Assembly: GCA_018820205.1 (NCBI GenBank)
Contig: JAHJOK010000087.1
Span: 1 to 34,703 of the forward strand
Reading direction: 5' to 3'
DNA length: 34,703 bases
From: Alphaproteobacteria bacterium
GTDB taxonomy: Bacteria; Pseudomonadota; Alphaproteobacteria; Caulobacterales; Caulobacteraceae
Notes under the pieces: model-generated
The model's database searches: none
What the model was told of the DNA's origin: nothing
What the model saw: the letters and a program-made list of their open reading frames with translations, nothing else
In this document: piece by piece, positions 23,960 through 31,532 of the stretch
Position numbering within the stretch: the stretch's first letter is position 1
Layout: each line of letters begins with the position of its first letter
Made by a program: the position numbers and the translations under genes

Positions 23960-24835
23960 TCAGAAAATCGGCAGCGGCAGGCTGGCCAGACGCGCGGTCC
24001 CGCCATTGCGCTCGCGATAGGTGGCCTCATCGCAGGTGACGTAGCTGTCCAGGTAGCGTTGCCAGCCGTTCTCCTCGCCGGCGCTAGCGACGTAGTCCTT
24101 CAGGTGCTGCATGTCCCAGCCGTAGTCGGGGGAACAGGTAGTCGGGTGCGCACCCTGTGGCGCTTCCACCACGCCGGTGACCAGCGAACGCTCGAAGGTG
24201 TTGAAGCGCGCCGTTTCGGCATCCAGCGACAGGCGCTCCTCCACTTGTTCGGCTGAAACGAAGCACTGCTGGGCCGCCCGTGCGAACAGGTGATCGAAAT
24301 AGGCGTCGGTACCGGTGACCAGGGTGTTGCCAAGACGGTCGGCACGATTGACATGGACGAAGGCGACGTCCAGTTCCAGCGCGGGCATCGCCAGCAGCAC
24401 CTCGCCGTCGTCATAGGGCGAAGTCACGGTGCGCAGCGCCGGGTTGTGCGTCAGCACATCGGTCGCCAGCCCGGCACGCGCCGGCAGGAACGGCACGCGC
24501 ATGCCGGCAGCCCGTAGACCCCACTGGAACAGACCTTCGTCCAGTTCCAAGACATCGACGAAGCCGGCTTCACGCGCCTTGCGGAAATACGGCTCCAGCG
24601 GGATCGCATCGAGCGTGGCGAAGCCGAACACCAGCTTCTTCACCTTGCCGGCCGCCAGCAGCATGCCGACTTCCGGCCCGCCATAGGCGACCACTGTCAG
24701 GTCCTTGACCTCGCTGCGCAGGATCTCGCGAACGATCGCCATCGGCTTGCGTCGTGGGCCCCAGCCGCCGAAACCAACGGTCATACCGTCGCGCAGCTGG
24801 CCCACCACATCGCCCAGTGTCATCAGCTTGTTCAT
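23960..24835 (-). CDS. ipdA: IpdA, alpha subunit of the steroid ring-cleaving CoA hydrolase
   Basis: A 291-residue alpha-type family I CoA-transferase-fold protein. Resemblance to mycobacterial IpdA is strong: LRDGMTVGFGGWGPRRKPMA, SEVKDLTVVAYGGPEVG, AAGKVKKLVFGF, VPFLPARAGLATDV, TGTDAYFDHLF, VEAPQGAHPTT and PDYGWD. E100 in ELDEG probably corresponds to the glutamate shown to be essential in the Mycobacterium enzyme. With IpdB it hydrolyses COCHEA-CoA and so opens the last steroid ring. Its ATG overlaps the TGA of the upstream dioxygenase gene, coupling A-ring cleavage and C/D-ring opening in one transcript. Confidence 0.92.
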   Translation of the reverse strand: MNKLMTLGDVVGQLRDGMTVGFGGWGPRRKPMAIVREILRSEVKDLTVVAYGGPEVGMLLAAGKVKKLVFGFATLDAIPLEPYFRKAREAGFVDVLELDEGLFQWGLRAAGMRVPFLPARAGLATDVLTHNPALRTVTSPYDDGEVLLAMPALELDVAFVHVNRADRLGNTLVTGTDAYFDHLFARAAQQCFVSAEQVEERLSLDAETARFNTFERSLVTGVVEAPQGAHPTTCSPDYGWDMQHLKDYVASAGEENGWQRYLDSYVTCDEATYRERNGGTARLASLPLPIF

Positions 24836-25746
24836 TGCGCCTCTCCTTGCGCTGCGGCCTGGCGGCCGACCGTGAAGTCATGGCCCCAGACGCTCACGCG
24901 GGTAAACTCGAAGGCGCTGTGTTCGTTCCAGTCGACCTGCAGGCCGCCACAGCCGTACTCCAGATCGAAGCCGGACGGCGTCTTCATGTAGAACGAGGTC
25001 ATGCGGTCGTTGAGGTGCTGGCCAAGCGTGGCCGACAGCGGCACGCCGTGGGCGGCGACACGGTCGTGCGCGCGGCCGACCTCGGTCATGTTCTCGACCT
25101 CCACCATCACGTGAACGCACTTGCTCGGCACGTCGTACTCGGCGATCGCCAGGCTGTGATGGCGCGGATTGGCGCAATGCAGGAAGTGGATGCGCACCGG
25201 CGGCACGTCGGGCGCCGGTTTGAAATTGAAGACGTCGGATATCTCGAAACCGAGCAGGTCGCGGTAGAAGGCGCGGCACTCGTCGAAGCACGGCGCCGGC
25301 AGTACCGTGTGCCCCAGCCCCATGTCGCCGGTAAGAAAGCGCGGCACGCCCTGCGGCGAAACGAACGGCTGGCAGTCGGAGCGATGGCCCCAGGTCAGCT
25401 CGTGACGATTGCCCGCAGGGTCGTGCACGATGGCCACGGCCTGCACGCCACGCTGCTCGCATAGTGCCGCATCGCCGACCTCGACGGCGACATCGGCATT
25501 TCGCAGGCGCGCCAGCAGGGCCGTAAAGGCGCGCTCGCCGGACAGCTCCCAGCCCGAGGCGACGTAGCCCGCGGACGGCCCCTCGACGATCAGCATCCGG
25601 TACGGACGCTCGTCCATCTTCACGTAAAGGCCGCCGCCGGGCGCCGGGCTGGTCATCATCCCCAGCACGTCCTCGGCATAGCGCTGCCAAGCATCCAGAT
25701 TTTCGATCTGAGCGACGAAATAGCTCAGTGCACGGATATCGGTCAT
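24832..25746 (-). CDS. hsaC: extradiol dioxygenase of the HsaC/TesB type (3,4-DHSA meta-cleavage)
   Basis: A 304-residue two-domain vicinal-oxygen-chelate dioxygenase. The N-terminal domain (~1-135) is non-catalytic. The C-terminal one carries the iron ligands H146 (GLGHTVL), H212 (CVHVMVEVENM) and E263 (FDLEYG), plus conserved H197 (NPRHHSLAI), H244 and Y253. HsaC/TesB opens the catecholic A ring of 3,4-dihydroxy-9,10-secosteroids. BphC-like biphenyl enzymes share the fold, so the steroid call comes from the downstream ipdAB-ipdC-echA20 genes; Comamonas tesB has a similar neighbourhood. GAGGAG lies eight bases before ATG 25746. It is the first gene of the long minus-strand operon; the 88 bases between it and a terminator upstream should hold the promoter, though I see no clear -35/-10 pair. 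Confidence 0.85.
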   Translation of the reverse strand: MTDIRALSYFVAQIENLDAWQRYAEDVLGMMTSPAPGGGLYVKMDERPYRMLIVEGPSAGYVASGWELSGERAFTALLARLRNADVAVEVGDAALCEQRGVQAVAIVHDPAGNRHELTWGHRSDCQPFVSPQGVPRFLTGDMGLGHTVLPAPCFDECRAFYRDLLGFEISDVFNFKPAPDVPPVRIHFLHCANPRHHSLAIAEYDVPSKCVHVMVEVENMTEVGRAHDRVAAHGVPLSATLGQHLNDRMTSFYMKTPSGFDLEYGCGGLQVDWNEHSAFEFTRVSVWGHDFTVGRQAAAQGEAQ

Positions 25747-25833
25747 GGGTTCAACTCCTCATGCGCCTTCGTTGGGCTTGAGAGGATTGTCCTGCCGATG
25801 TCCGGGAGCCTCATCGTCCGTTGAGACTAACAA

Positions 25834-25856
25834 CGGCAAGGCTCGCGGCCTTGCCG
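25834..25856 (-). terminator. intrinsic terminator after the alpha/beta hydrolase gene
   Basis: CGGCAAGGC (25834-25842) and GCCTTGCCG (25848-25856) make a 9-bp stem with a five-base loop. On the minus strand it is followed by TTGTTAGTC. It lies 28 bases past the hydrolase stop codon and separates that gene from the hsaC operon. Confidence 0.65.
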
Positions 25857-25884
25857 GACGGGGCTTCGGAAGTAGCGGAGTCGT

Positions 25885-26820
25885 TCAGTCGGACACGCGC
25901 GTTCCCAACGCCGCGCGAACGGCGGCAACTGTTTCGGCAAATGCTTGGTCGGCCAGGCTGACGTTGCCGATAAAGCTCATGAAGCCGTGGATGGCGCCTG
26001 CATAGCAGCGACTCTCGACAGGCACGCCTGCCTGCCGCAGGCAATCGGCATAGGCCTCGCCTTCCTCCCGCAATGGATCGAATTCGGCAGTTACCAGCGT
26101 TAACGGCGGCAGATTGCGCAACGACTCGGCACGCAGCGGGCAGACGCGGGGATCATTGGACGCAGGCTCGTCGAGATACTGCGCCAGCATCCAGCGCATC
26201 ATCTCGGTCTCCAGGAAACAACCCTGGCCGTGGCGACGGTAGCTGTCACGGCTGAGGTCCGTGTCGCAGACTGGGTACAAGAGCATCTGATGCGCGATTG
26301 CCGGCCCCTGGCGGTCACGCGCGAGCTGCGCGACCACAGCAGCCAGATTGCCACCGGCACTGTCTCCGCCCACGATCAGCTGGCGGGCATCGGCGCCCAG
26401 TGCCTGGGCCTGCTCGGCAGCCCAGCAGGTGGCCGCCCAGGCGTCCTCCACGGCAGCCGGAAAGCGATGTTCCGGCGCCAGCCGATAGTCGACTGCCACC
26501 ACCACGGCACCCAACGCGTTGCACAAGGCCCGTGCGAAGTTGTCATGGCTATCAAGGTCACCCATGACGAAGCCGCCACCGTGGAAGTACAGCATCAGCG
26601 CGCCAGTGCCCCGATCGCCGGGCGAATAGATGCGCAGCGGCAGCGCGCCGCCGGGGCCGTGGATGCTCAGCTCGTCGACCGCGGCGACTGGCTCCGGCGT
26701 TTCGGCAAGTGGCATGCGGTAGCTCGCTCGCAGCCGTTCAGCGGTCATTTCGCTCCAGCGCGGCATTGGCTGGTCTTGGAGGTGCTGCAGCAACGCGGCG
26801 ATCTGTGGGTCCAGGCTCAT
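25885..26820 (-). CDS. alpha/beta hydrolase of the hormone-sensitive lipase family (esterase)
   Basis: A 311-residue cytoplasmic esterase. The HSL-family oxyanion motif HGGGF starts at H80. The nucleophile is S154 in GGDSAGGN. The remaining triad is D248 (AEFDPLREEGEAYAD) and H278 (GAIHGFM). The family hydrolyses esters of small or medium acids, including some steroid and lactone esters. GGAG lies six bases before ATG 26820. It diverges from a LuxR-type regulator across 88 bases and ends at its own terminator, so it is a separate unit from hsaC. With a Baeyer-Villiger enzyme nearby, hydrolysis of an ester formed from a ketone is a reasonable guess. Confidence 0.85.
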   Translation of the reverse strand: MSLDPQIAALLQHLQDQPMPRWSEMTAERLRASYRMPLAETPEPVAAVDELSIHGPGGALPLRIYSPGDRGTGALMLYFHGGGFVMGDLDSHDNFARALCNALGAVVVAVDYRLAPEHRFPAAVEDAWAATCWAAEQAQALGADARQLIVGGDSAGGNLAAVVAQLARDRQGPAIAHQMLLYPVCDTDLSRDSYRRHGQGCFLETEMMRWMLAQYLDEPASNDPRVCPLRAESLRNLPPLTLVTAEFDPLREEGEAYADCLRQAGVPVESRCYAGAIHGFMSFIGNVSLADQAFAETVAAVRAALGTRVSD

Positions 26821-26850
26821 GTGTTTCTCCGTTTCTCTGCTCGATTGTTA

Positions 26851-26878
26851 TTGTCTTGCGTTCGGGCTGCGCTATGTT
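26851..26878 (+). promoter_or_regulatory. candidate sigma-70 promoter for the third LuxR-type gene
   Basis: TTGTCT (26851-26856) and TATGTT (26873-26878) are 16 bases apart, each matching the consensus at four of six positions, and lie about 31 bases before the start codon. The site is within the 88-base divergent gap shared with the hydrolase gene. Confidence 0.4.
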
Positions 26879-26908
26879 GGCCGCACCCAGGACCCGAGAC
26901 CGACGCCC

Positions 26909-28039
26909 ATGGACACGAGCGATCCCCTCAATTCCTTCAGCCAGCTGGTCGGCTCGATCTACCAGGGTGCCCTCGAAGATCCGCCCTGGCAGCACCAGTT
27001 GGCCGAGCTGCGCGACGCACTGGACGCCAGCGATGCCTTCCTGATCCTGCGGCGGCCGTCCGATACCGGGCTGGGCCTGACGATCAGCGCCGATGAATCC
27101 GTGGCGAAATGGACGCAAGAGCCCTATTTCGCGCAGCGCCTCTACCTGCTCGACCCCTTCGTCAACCTGCCACTCAACCAGCCAACCCTACTCAGCGAAC
27201 TGCTCGCCGATGCCGTTGAGCCAGACGACGCCTTCATCCGCCTGGTGCTGGAGCCCTATGACATTGCGCATATCCTTGGCGTCGATCTGCATGACCCAAG
27301 CGGCCCCAGCGCCAGCCTGCGCCTGACCCGTGGCAGCTCCGGCGCACCCTTCGGTGCGGAACAGAAGCATCTGTGTGCGCTGGTCGTACCGCACCTCTGC
27401 CGGGCGCTGCGCATCCACGCACAGCTGGGGCAGATTGATACCGAGCGCCAGCTCTACGCCGGCGCCATGTCGCAGTTGGCGGTCGCCAGCTTTGTACTCG
27501 ATGAGCAGCAACGGGTGATCGGCAGTAACCGCCTGGCCGAGCGCCTGCTGGCCGAGGCGAAGCTGCAGATGCGCGGCGAGCGACTGAAGCTGGCGGACGA
27601 ACGTCAGGATGCGCGCCTGCGCCAGCTCATCGCTCAGGTCGCCGAAGCGCGGCGCAGCGGTAGCGCCACGCTGGCCCGCGCCATGCTCGTCGAAATGCCC
27701 GAAGGCGCACCGCTCAGCCTGGTCGTTCGCCTGGTGCCGCCGACGGCCCACGCCGAGGGCGCCAGGCTGCCGGTCCTCGTCGTGTTCGTCAGCGACCCGA
27801 GCCTGCAAGACGCCTCATCCAGCAGCCTGCTGATGGAGTTGTTCGGCCTGACCCGCGCGGAGGCCAAGCTCTCGCTGATGCTGGCCAACGGCGCCAGCGT
27901 CGACGAGGCCTCGGGCGCGCTGCACATCAGCCCCTACACCACCCGTGCGCACCTGCGCTCGATCTTTTCCAAGCTGGGTATTGCCCGCCAGCCACAGCTG
28001 GTTCACCTGGTGCTCAAGAGCCTGGCCAGCCTTGGCTGA
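26909..28039 (+). CDS. LuxR-family (TeiR-like) transcriptional regulator 3
   Basis: A 376-residue regulator with the same plan as the two minus-strand LuxR-type genes but more diverged. The N-terminal part includes YQGALEDPPWQHQL and FAQRLYLLDPFVNLPL. A PAS-like segment (LAVASFVLDEQQRVIGSN) is followed by the HTH at ~312-376 (FGLTRAEAKLSLMLANGASVDEA, then YTTRAHLRSIFSKLG). ATG 26909 is used because the 30-residue upstream extension is Cys-rich and does not match the paralogues. The gene diverges from the esterase and precedes an SDR and a Baeyer-Villiger monooxygenase on the same strand. It is therefore the likely local regulator of that module. Its ligand is unknown. Confidence 0.8.
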   Translation: MDTSDPLNSFSQLVGSIYQGALEDPPWQHQLAELRDALDASDAFLILRRPSDTGLGLTISADESVAKWTQEPYFAQRLYLLDPFVNLPLNQPTLLSELLADAVEPDDAFIRLVLEPYDIAHILGVDLHDPSGPSASLRLTRGSSGAPFGAEQKHLCALVVPHLCRALRIHAQLGQIDTERQLYAGAMSQLAVASFVLDEQQRVIGSNRLAERLLAEAKLQMRGERLKLADERQDARLRQLIAQVAEARRSGSATLARAMLVEMPEGAPLSLVVRLVPPTAHAEGARLPVLVVFVSDPSLQDASSSSLLMELFGLTRAEAKLSLMLANGASVDEASGALHISPYTTRAHLRSIFSKLGIARQPQLVHLVLKSLASLG

Positions 28040-28082
28040 CCGCCATGTCGGCAGTATCAGCCGGCCTGGACGCTGGCCGCCT

Positions 28083-28131
28083 CGTTGAAATCGACTACTG
28101 CCCGTGCCGCGCGTTTTAGTCGATTTCAACG
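28083..28131. promoter_or_regulatory. 15-bp perfect inverted repeat upstream of the SDR-BVMO genes
   Basis: CGTTGAAATCGACTA (28083-28097) and TAGTCGATTTCAACG (28117-28131) are exact inverted copies separated by 19 bases. The arm centres are 34 bases apart, near three helical turns. The repeat lies between the regulator stop (28039) and the SDR start (28205). No T run follows, so an operator is favoured over a terminator. A cruciform or terminator-like stem is possible. Confidence 0.6.
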
Positions 28132-28204
28132 ATTCTCCACCGAGCCATGCTGCCGATGATCGTGGCGTCCGCATCGGACAAAGCCCACGAGAGGACCCAG
28201 CACC

Positions 28205-29038
28205 ATGCACGACACTTCCCCCCGCCTCGAAGGCGGCACCGTGGTCATCACTGGTGCCGCCAGCGGCATCGGGCTCGGCCTGGCTCGCCATGCCGCCACG
28301 CTCGGCATGCGCATCGCCGCGGCGGACATCGATGCCCAGGCCCTTGAACAACTTGCCTACAGCCTGGACGCGGAAGTCCTGGCGATCCCCACCGACGTCA
28401 GTGACCCGCACGCGGTCGACGCACTGGCCGACGCGGTCTGGCAGCACTTCGGCGAGGTCGACCTGCTGTTCAACAACGCCGGGGTAATGAGCACCGGTTT
28501 CAGCTGGGAGATTTCCGCAGAACGCTGGCAGCGCGATCTGGCCATCAACCTGGGTGGCGTGCTCAACGGTTTGCGCAGCTTCGTGCCGCGTCTGCTGGCC
28601 GCCGGCCGTCCGGCACGCATCGTCAACACCGCCTCGGTCGGCGGCTTTCTGCCCAGCCCCCTGATGGCACCCTACTCGGCAACCAAATTCGCTGTCGTCG
28701 CGCTGACCGAGTCCCTACACGGCGAACTGAAACTGCTCCGTGCCCCAGTCGAGGTCTCGTTGCTGGCCCCTGGGCCGGTGCAAAGCGCGATCTTCAGCGA
28801 CCCGTTCGACGCCGCTGGCATTCATCCGGCGACGCAGCAGTTCGTCGCGTCCATGCGCGAGATGCTGACCGCCAATGGCCTCGCGCCGGAATCCTTCGCC
28901 GAGCGTGTGTTCGAGGGCATCCGCCAGGGTCGCTACTGGCTGATTCCGCAGCCCGAAGCCCTGGACGACCCGCTGCGCCAGCGCATCGAAGCCATCCTCG
29001 CGCGACGGGAGCCGGCGCCCCTGCTGGGCGAGTCTTGA
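28205..29038 (+). CDS. short-chain dehydrogenase/reductase
   Basis: A 277-residue classical SDR: TGAASGIG at 17-24 for the cofactor, D41 after the second strand favouring NAD(H), NNAG at 90-93, and the catalytic S144, Y157, K161 (NTASVGG; APYSATKFA). The C-terminal part has the pattern of SDRs acting on large alcohols, such as LAPGPVQSAIF. It lies 27 bases upstream of the Baeyer-Villiger monooxygenase on the same strand, so they are co-transcribed. Oxidation of a hydroxysteroid to the ketone used by that enzyme would fit, but the substrate is inferred. AGGA lies about ten bases before ATG 28205. Confidence 0.85.
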   Translation: MHDTSPRLEGGTVVITGAASGIGLGLARHAATLGMRIAAADIDAQALEQLAYSLDAEVLAIPTDVSDPHAVDALADAVWQHFGEVDLLFNNAGVMSTGFSWEISAERWQRDLAINLGGVLNGLRSFVPRLLAAGRPARIVNTASVGGFLPSPLMAPYSATKFAVVALTESLHGELKLLRAPVEVSLLAPGPVQSAIFSDPFDAAGIHPATQQFVASMREMLTANGLAPESFAERVFEGIRQGRYWLIPQPEALDDPLRQRIEAILARREPAPLLGES

Positions 29039-29064
29039 GCGAGCGCCAACTGGAGAAACGCGAC

Positions 29065-30525
29065 ATGAACAACGAGCGAAACCTGCGGGTCGTCATCATC
29101 GGCGCCGGCATGGCCGGCATTCTCGCGGCGATCAAGCTGCGCGAGGCCGGCTACCGTGATCTGACTGTTTACGAAAAAGGCCACGACATTGGCGGCACCT
29201 GGCGCGAGAACACCTACCCCGGCCTGACCTGCGACACGCCCTCACACAACTACACCTACAGCTTCGCGCCCAACCCAGAGTGGACTCGGCAGCTGCCGCC
29301 TGGCCACGAAATCCAGGCCTATTTTCAGCGTGTGGTAGCCGACCACGGCATCCGCGGGCTGATCCGTTTCAATGAAGAAATTGTTCGCTGTGAGTACCTG
29401 CACGGCCAGTGGCACCTGCAGACGCGTGCCGGCCGGAGTGACCGGGCCGATGTCCTGATCGCCGCGACCGGCGTGCTGCACCACCCCAGTCAGCCGGACA
29501 TCCCAGGCCTGGATACCTTCGCCGGCGCCTGTTTCCACAGCGCCCGCTGGGATCACAACGTGCCGCTGGATGGCAAGCGCATTGGCATCATCGGCAACGG
29601 CTCGACCGGCAGCCAGCTGGTCGCAGCATTGGTCAAGCGCGCCCGGGTCACGCATTTCCAGCGCACGGCGCAGTGGATCATGCCGGTGACCAACGGCCGC
29701 TTCAGCGAGGCGCAACGGGCTGCTTTCCGCGACAACCCGCAGCTGCTCCATGACCTCAAGTTCGATCCGGACTACATGGCCAAGGTTCGCCTGTTCACCA
29801 CCGCGGTGGCCGACGCCGAGTCTCCCGAGGCGGCGCAGATCGAGGCGGTCTGCGCCGCGCACCTGGAGCAGAGCATCCTCCACCCGGCACTGCGCGAGAA
29901 GCTGCGGCCTAGCTATCGCGCCGCTTGCAAGCGCCTGATCTTCTCACCCGACTACTACCAAGCGATCCAGCAGCCCAATGCCAAACTGGTGACCGATGGC
30001 ATCGAGCGGGTCGAACCAGCCGGCGTGCGCACCCGTGACGGCAGGCTGCACGAGCTAGACGTGCTGGCCCTGGCCACGGGCTTCGACGCGCACCTGTTCA
30101 TGCGGCCGACGCAGGTCATCGGTCGCGGCGGCATCCGACTCGACGACGTCTGGGCCAAGCGACCGAGCGCCTACCTGGCCATCGCCATTCCTGAGTTTCC
30201 CAATTTGTTCATGCTCAACGGCCCGACCGGGCCGGTCGGCAACTTCTCGCTGATCGAGATCGCCGAGATGGAATGGGCCTACATCAGCCAGCTACTCGAC
30301 CTGCTCAAACGCGGCGAATACCGGGAGATCAGCGTGAGCCGCGAGGCGATGGACGCTTACGAGCAGCGTCGCCTGGACAAGGCCAGGACCACGATCTTTG
30401 GCTCCGGCTGCAAGAGCTGGTATCTCGATGCCGAAGGTGTGCCTTCAACTTGGCCCTGGGATTACTCGGCCTTCGAACAGGCCATGGCGGCCCCTAAGCT
30501 GGAGGATTACGAGCTACTGGGCTAG
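29065..30525 (+). CDS. Baeyer-Villiger monooxygenase (flavin, NADPH-dependent)
   Basis: A 486-residue class B flavoprotein monooxygenase. The FAD-binding motif GAGMAG starts at G13, with GGTWRENTYPG following. The NADPH-binding motif GNGSTG starts at G177. Between them is the Baeyer-Villiger fingerprint FxGxxxHxxxW(D) as F152-AGACFHSARWD. The enzyme inserts oxygen next to a ketone, giving an ester or lactone. The length matches EthA-sized members and is shorter than steroid monooxygenase of Rhodococcus. I use ATG 29065, which has GGAG nine bases upstream; a TTG at 29035 would overlap the SDR. With an esterase gene nearby it could cleave a methyl-ketone side chain or convert a 17-ketone; the sequence alone does not decide. 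Confidence 0.88.
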   Translation: MNNERNLRVVIIGAGMAGILAAIKLREAGYRDLTVYEKGHDIGGTWRENTYPGLTCDTPSHNYTYSFAPNPEWTRQLPPGHEIQAYFQRVVADHGIRGLIRFNEEIVRCEYLHGQWHLQTRAGRSDRADVLIAATGVLHHPSQPDIPGLDTFAGACFHSARWDHNVPLDGKRIGIIGNGSTGSQLVAALVKRARVTHFQRTAQWIMPVTNGRFSEAQRAAFRDNPQLLHDLKFDPDYMAKVRLFTTAVADAESPEAAQIEAVCAAHLEQSILHPALREKLRPSYRAACKRLIFSPDYYQAIQQPNAKLVTDGIERVEPAGVRTRDGRLHELDVLALATGFDAHLFMRPTQVIGRGGIRLDDVWAKRPSAYLAIAIPEFPNLFMLNGPTGPVGNFSLIEIAEMEWAYISQLLDLLKRGEYREISVSREAMDAYEQRRLDKARTTIFGSGCKSWYLDAEGVPSTWPWDYSAFEQAMAAPKLEDYELLG

Positions 30526-30529
30526 CTGC

Positions 30530-30568
30530 AAAAAAAAGACCGTCTCTGCCCGAGCGCATGAGACGGTC
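30530..30568 (-). terminator. strong intrinsic terminator of the Ltp2/DUF35-MaoC operon
   Basis: GACCGTCTC (30538-30546) and GAGACGGTC (30560-30568) form a perfect 9-bp stem with a 13-base loop. Eight A's at 30530-30537 become a U run for minus-strand transcripts. It lies 23 bases past the stop codon of the DUF35-MaoC gene. On the plus strand only AAAA follows, so termination of the BVMO transcript from the other side would be weaker. Confidence 0.88.
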
Positions 30569-30591
30569 AAAAGGGAGCACAGCCCGCTGTA

Positions 30592-31530
30592 TTACATGTA
30601 GAGAATGACCAGATCGTTAATCACCGCCGGCCGCTCCTGTCCCACCACGTGCACGTTGAATTCAAGAGTCAGCTGGGTGCCGCGCTTGTTGCGCTTGACC
30701 GCCTTGACCCGGCAGCGCGAGTGCAACAATGACCCGGCCGGCACTGGCGAGGGGAAGCGCAGGCGGTCGGAGCCGTAGTTGACCATGTTGGTGAAGCCGG
30801 TGATCTCGAATGGCAGTGGCACCTGCATGCGCGACATGATCACCTGCACAAGCGCGCCATGGGCGATGGTGCCGCCGAAGGGACCTTCCTTGCGGGCCCG
30901 CTCCGGGTCGGTGTGGATCCAGTAGTCGTCGCCCGACAGCTCCGCAAACGCGTCGATCAGCGCTTGGTCAACCAGCACCTGATTACTCCAGCCGGTGAAC
31001 GCTTCCGATACCAGCGCGTGCAACGCCTGCTCGTCGCCGACGTCGATCTGCTGGCGTGGCGGATGGTTGTCCGCCTTCGCCGGAGCGGGCGCTCGCACCA
31101 CCTCGTCGATAAAGTCCAGTGCGACATCGGTCCCGGTGTAGCGCAGCAGCACGGTGCCGTCCTCTTTCACCTGGGCCCGCACCGGCTTGACCGGCATGCC
31201 GATCTCGATCGCCTCCGGCGCCAAGCCCACCAGCGTGGTGTTGATCCGCACGCCCTGTTCCAGCTCGACCACTGCGAGGATCTGCGCGTCCGGCCCGGCG
31301 AACTCCGGCAGCGTGGGGATGCGCGCCACGGTGTAGGTGTAGAGCGTGCCGCGCCCGCTGACCTCTTTCCAGCTCAGGTCGTGGGCCAGGCAGTGGGCAC
31401 AGTGCCGGCGCGGGTAGAAGTTCCAGGCCTGGCAGGCGTTGCATTGCTGCAGCTGAATGCGACCTTCCTTCAGGCCGTTCCAGAACGGCGCGGAAATCTC
31501 GGTCATCACCGGCATGGGTTTGTTCGACAT
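30592..31530 (-). CDS. DUF35 (zinc ribbon/OB-fold) - MaoC hydratase fusion
   Basis: A 312-residue two-domain protein. Residues ~10-135 are DUF35: a zinc ribbon with C30, C33, C44 and C47 (QQCNACQAW; RRHCAHC) followed by an OB-fold (GRGTLYTYTVARIP). Residues ~175-312 are a MaoC hot-dog domain with the hydratase motif SGDDYWIHTD and GPFGGTIAHGALV. In actinobacteria ChsH2 combines the same domains, as I recall with MaoC first; its DUF35 part binds the aldolase Ltp2. Here the upstream gene is Ltp2-like, two bases away, so a hydratase-aldolase complex is likely. It would hydrate a side-chain enoyl-CoA and pass it to the aldolase. GGGAG lies seven bases before ATG 31530. Confidence 0.85.
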   Translation of the reverse strand: MSNKPMPVMTEISAPFWNGLKEGRIQLQQCNACQAWNFYPRRHCAHCLAHDLSWKEVSGRGTLYTYTVARIPTLPEFAGPDAQILAVVELEQGVRINTTLVGLAPEAIEIGMPVKPVRAQVKEDGTVLLRYTGTDVALDFIDEVVRAPAPAKADNHPPRQQIDVGDEQALHALVSEAFTGWSNQVLVDQALIDAFAELSGDDYWIHTDPERARKEGPFGGTIAHGALVQVIMSRMQVPLPFEITGFTNMVNYGSDRLRFPSPVPAGSLLHSRCRVKAVKRNKRGTQLTLEFNVHVVGQERPAVINDLVILYM

Positions 31531-31532
31531 GA

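Noticed and set aside
23960..24835. Ordinary 3-oxoacid or glutaconate CoA-transferase as the function of the ipdA-like gene
   Set aside because: The GWGPRRKPM and PFLPARAGL segments and the neighbourhood match IpdA, which acts as a hydrolase and not as a transferase.
24832..25746. BphC-type biphenyl dioxygenase as the identity of the extradiol enzyme
   Set aside because: The fold and ligands are shared, but all downstream genes are steroid C/D-ring genes and there are no biphenyl pathway genes in the window.
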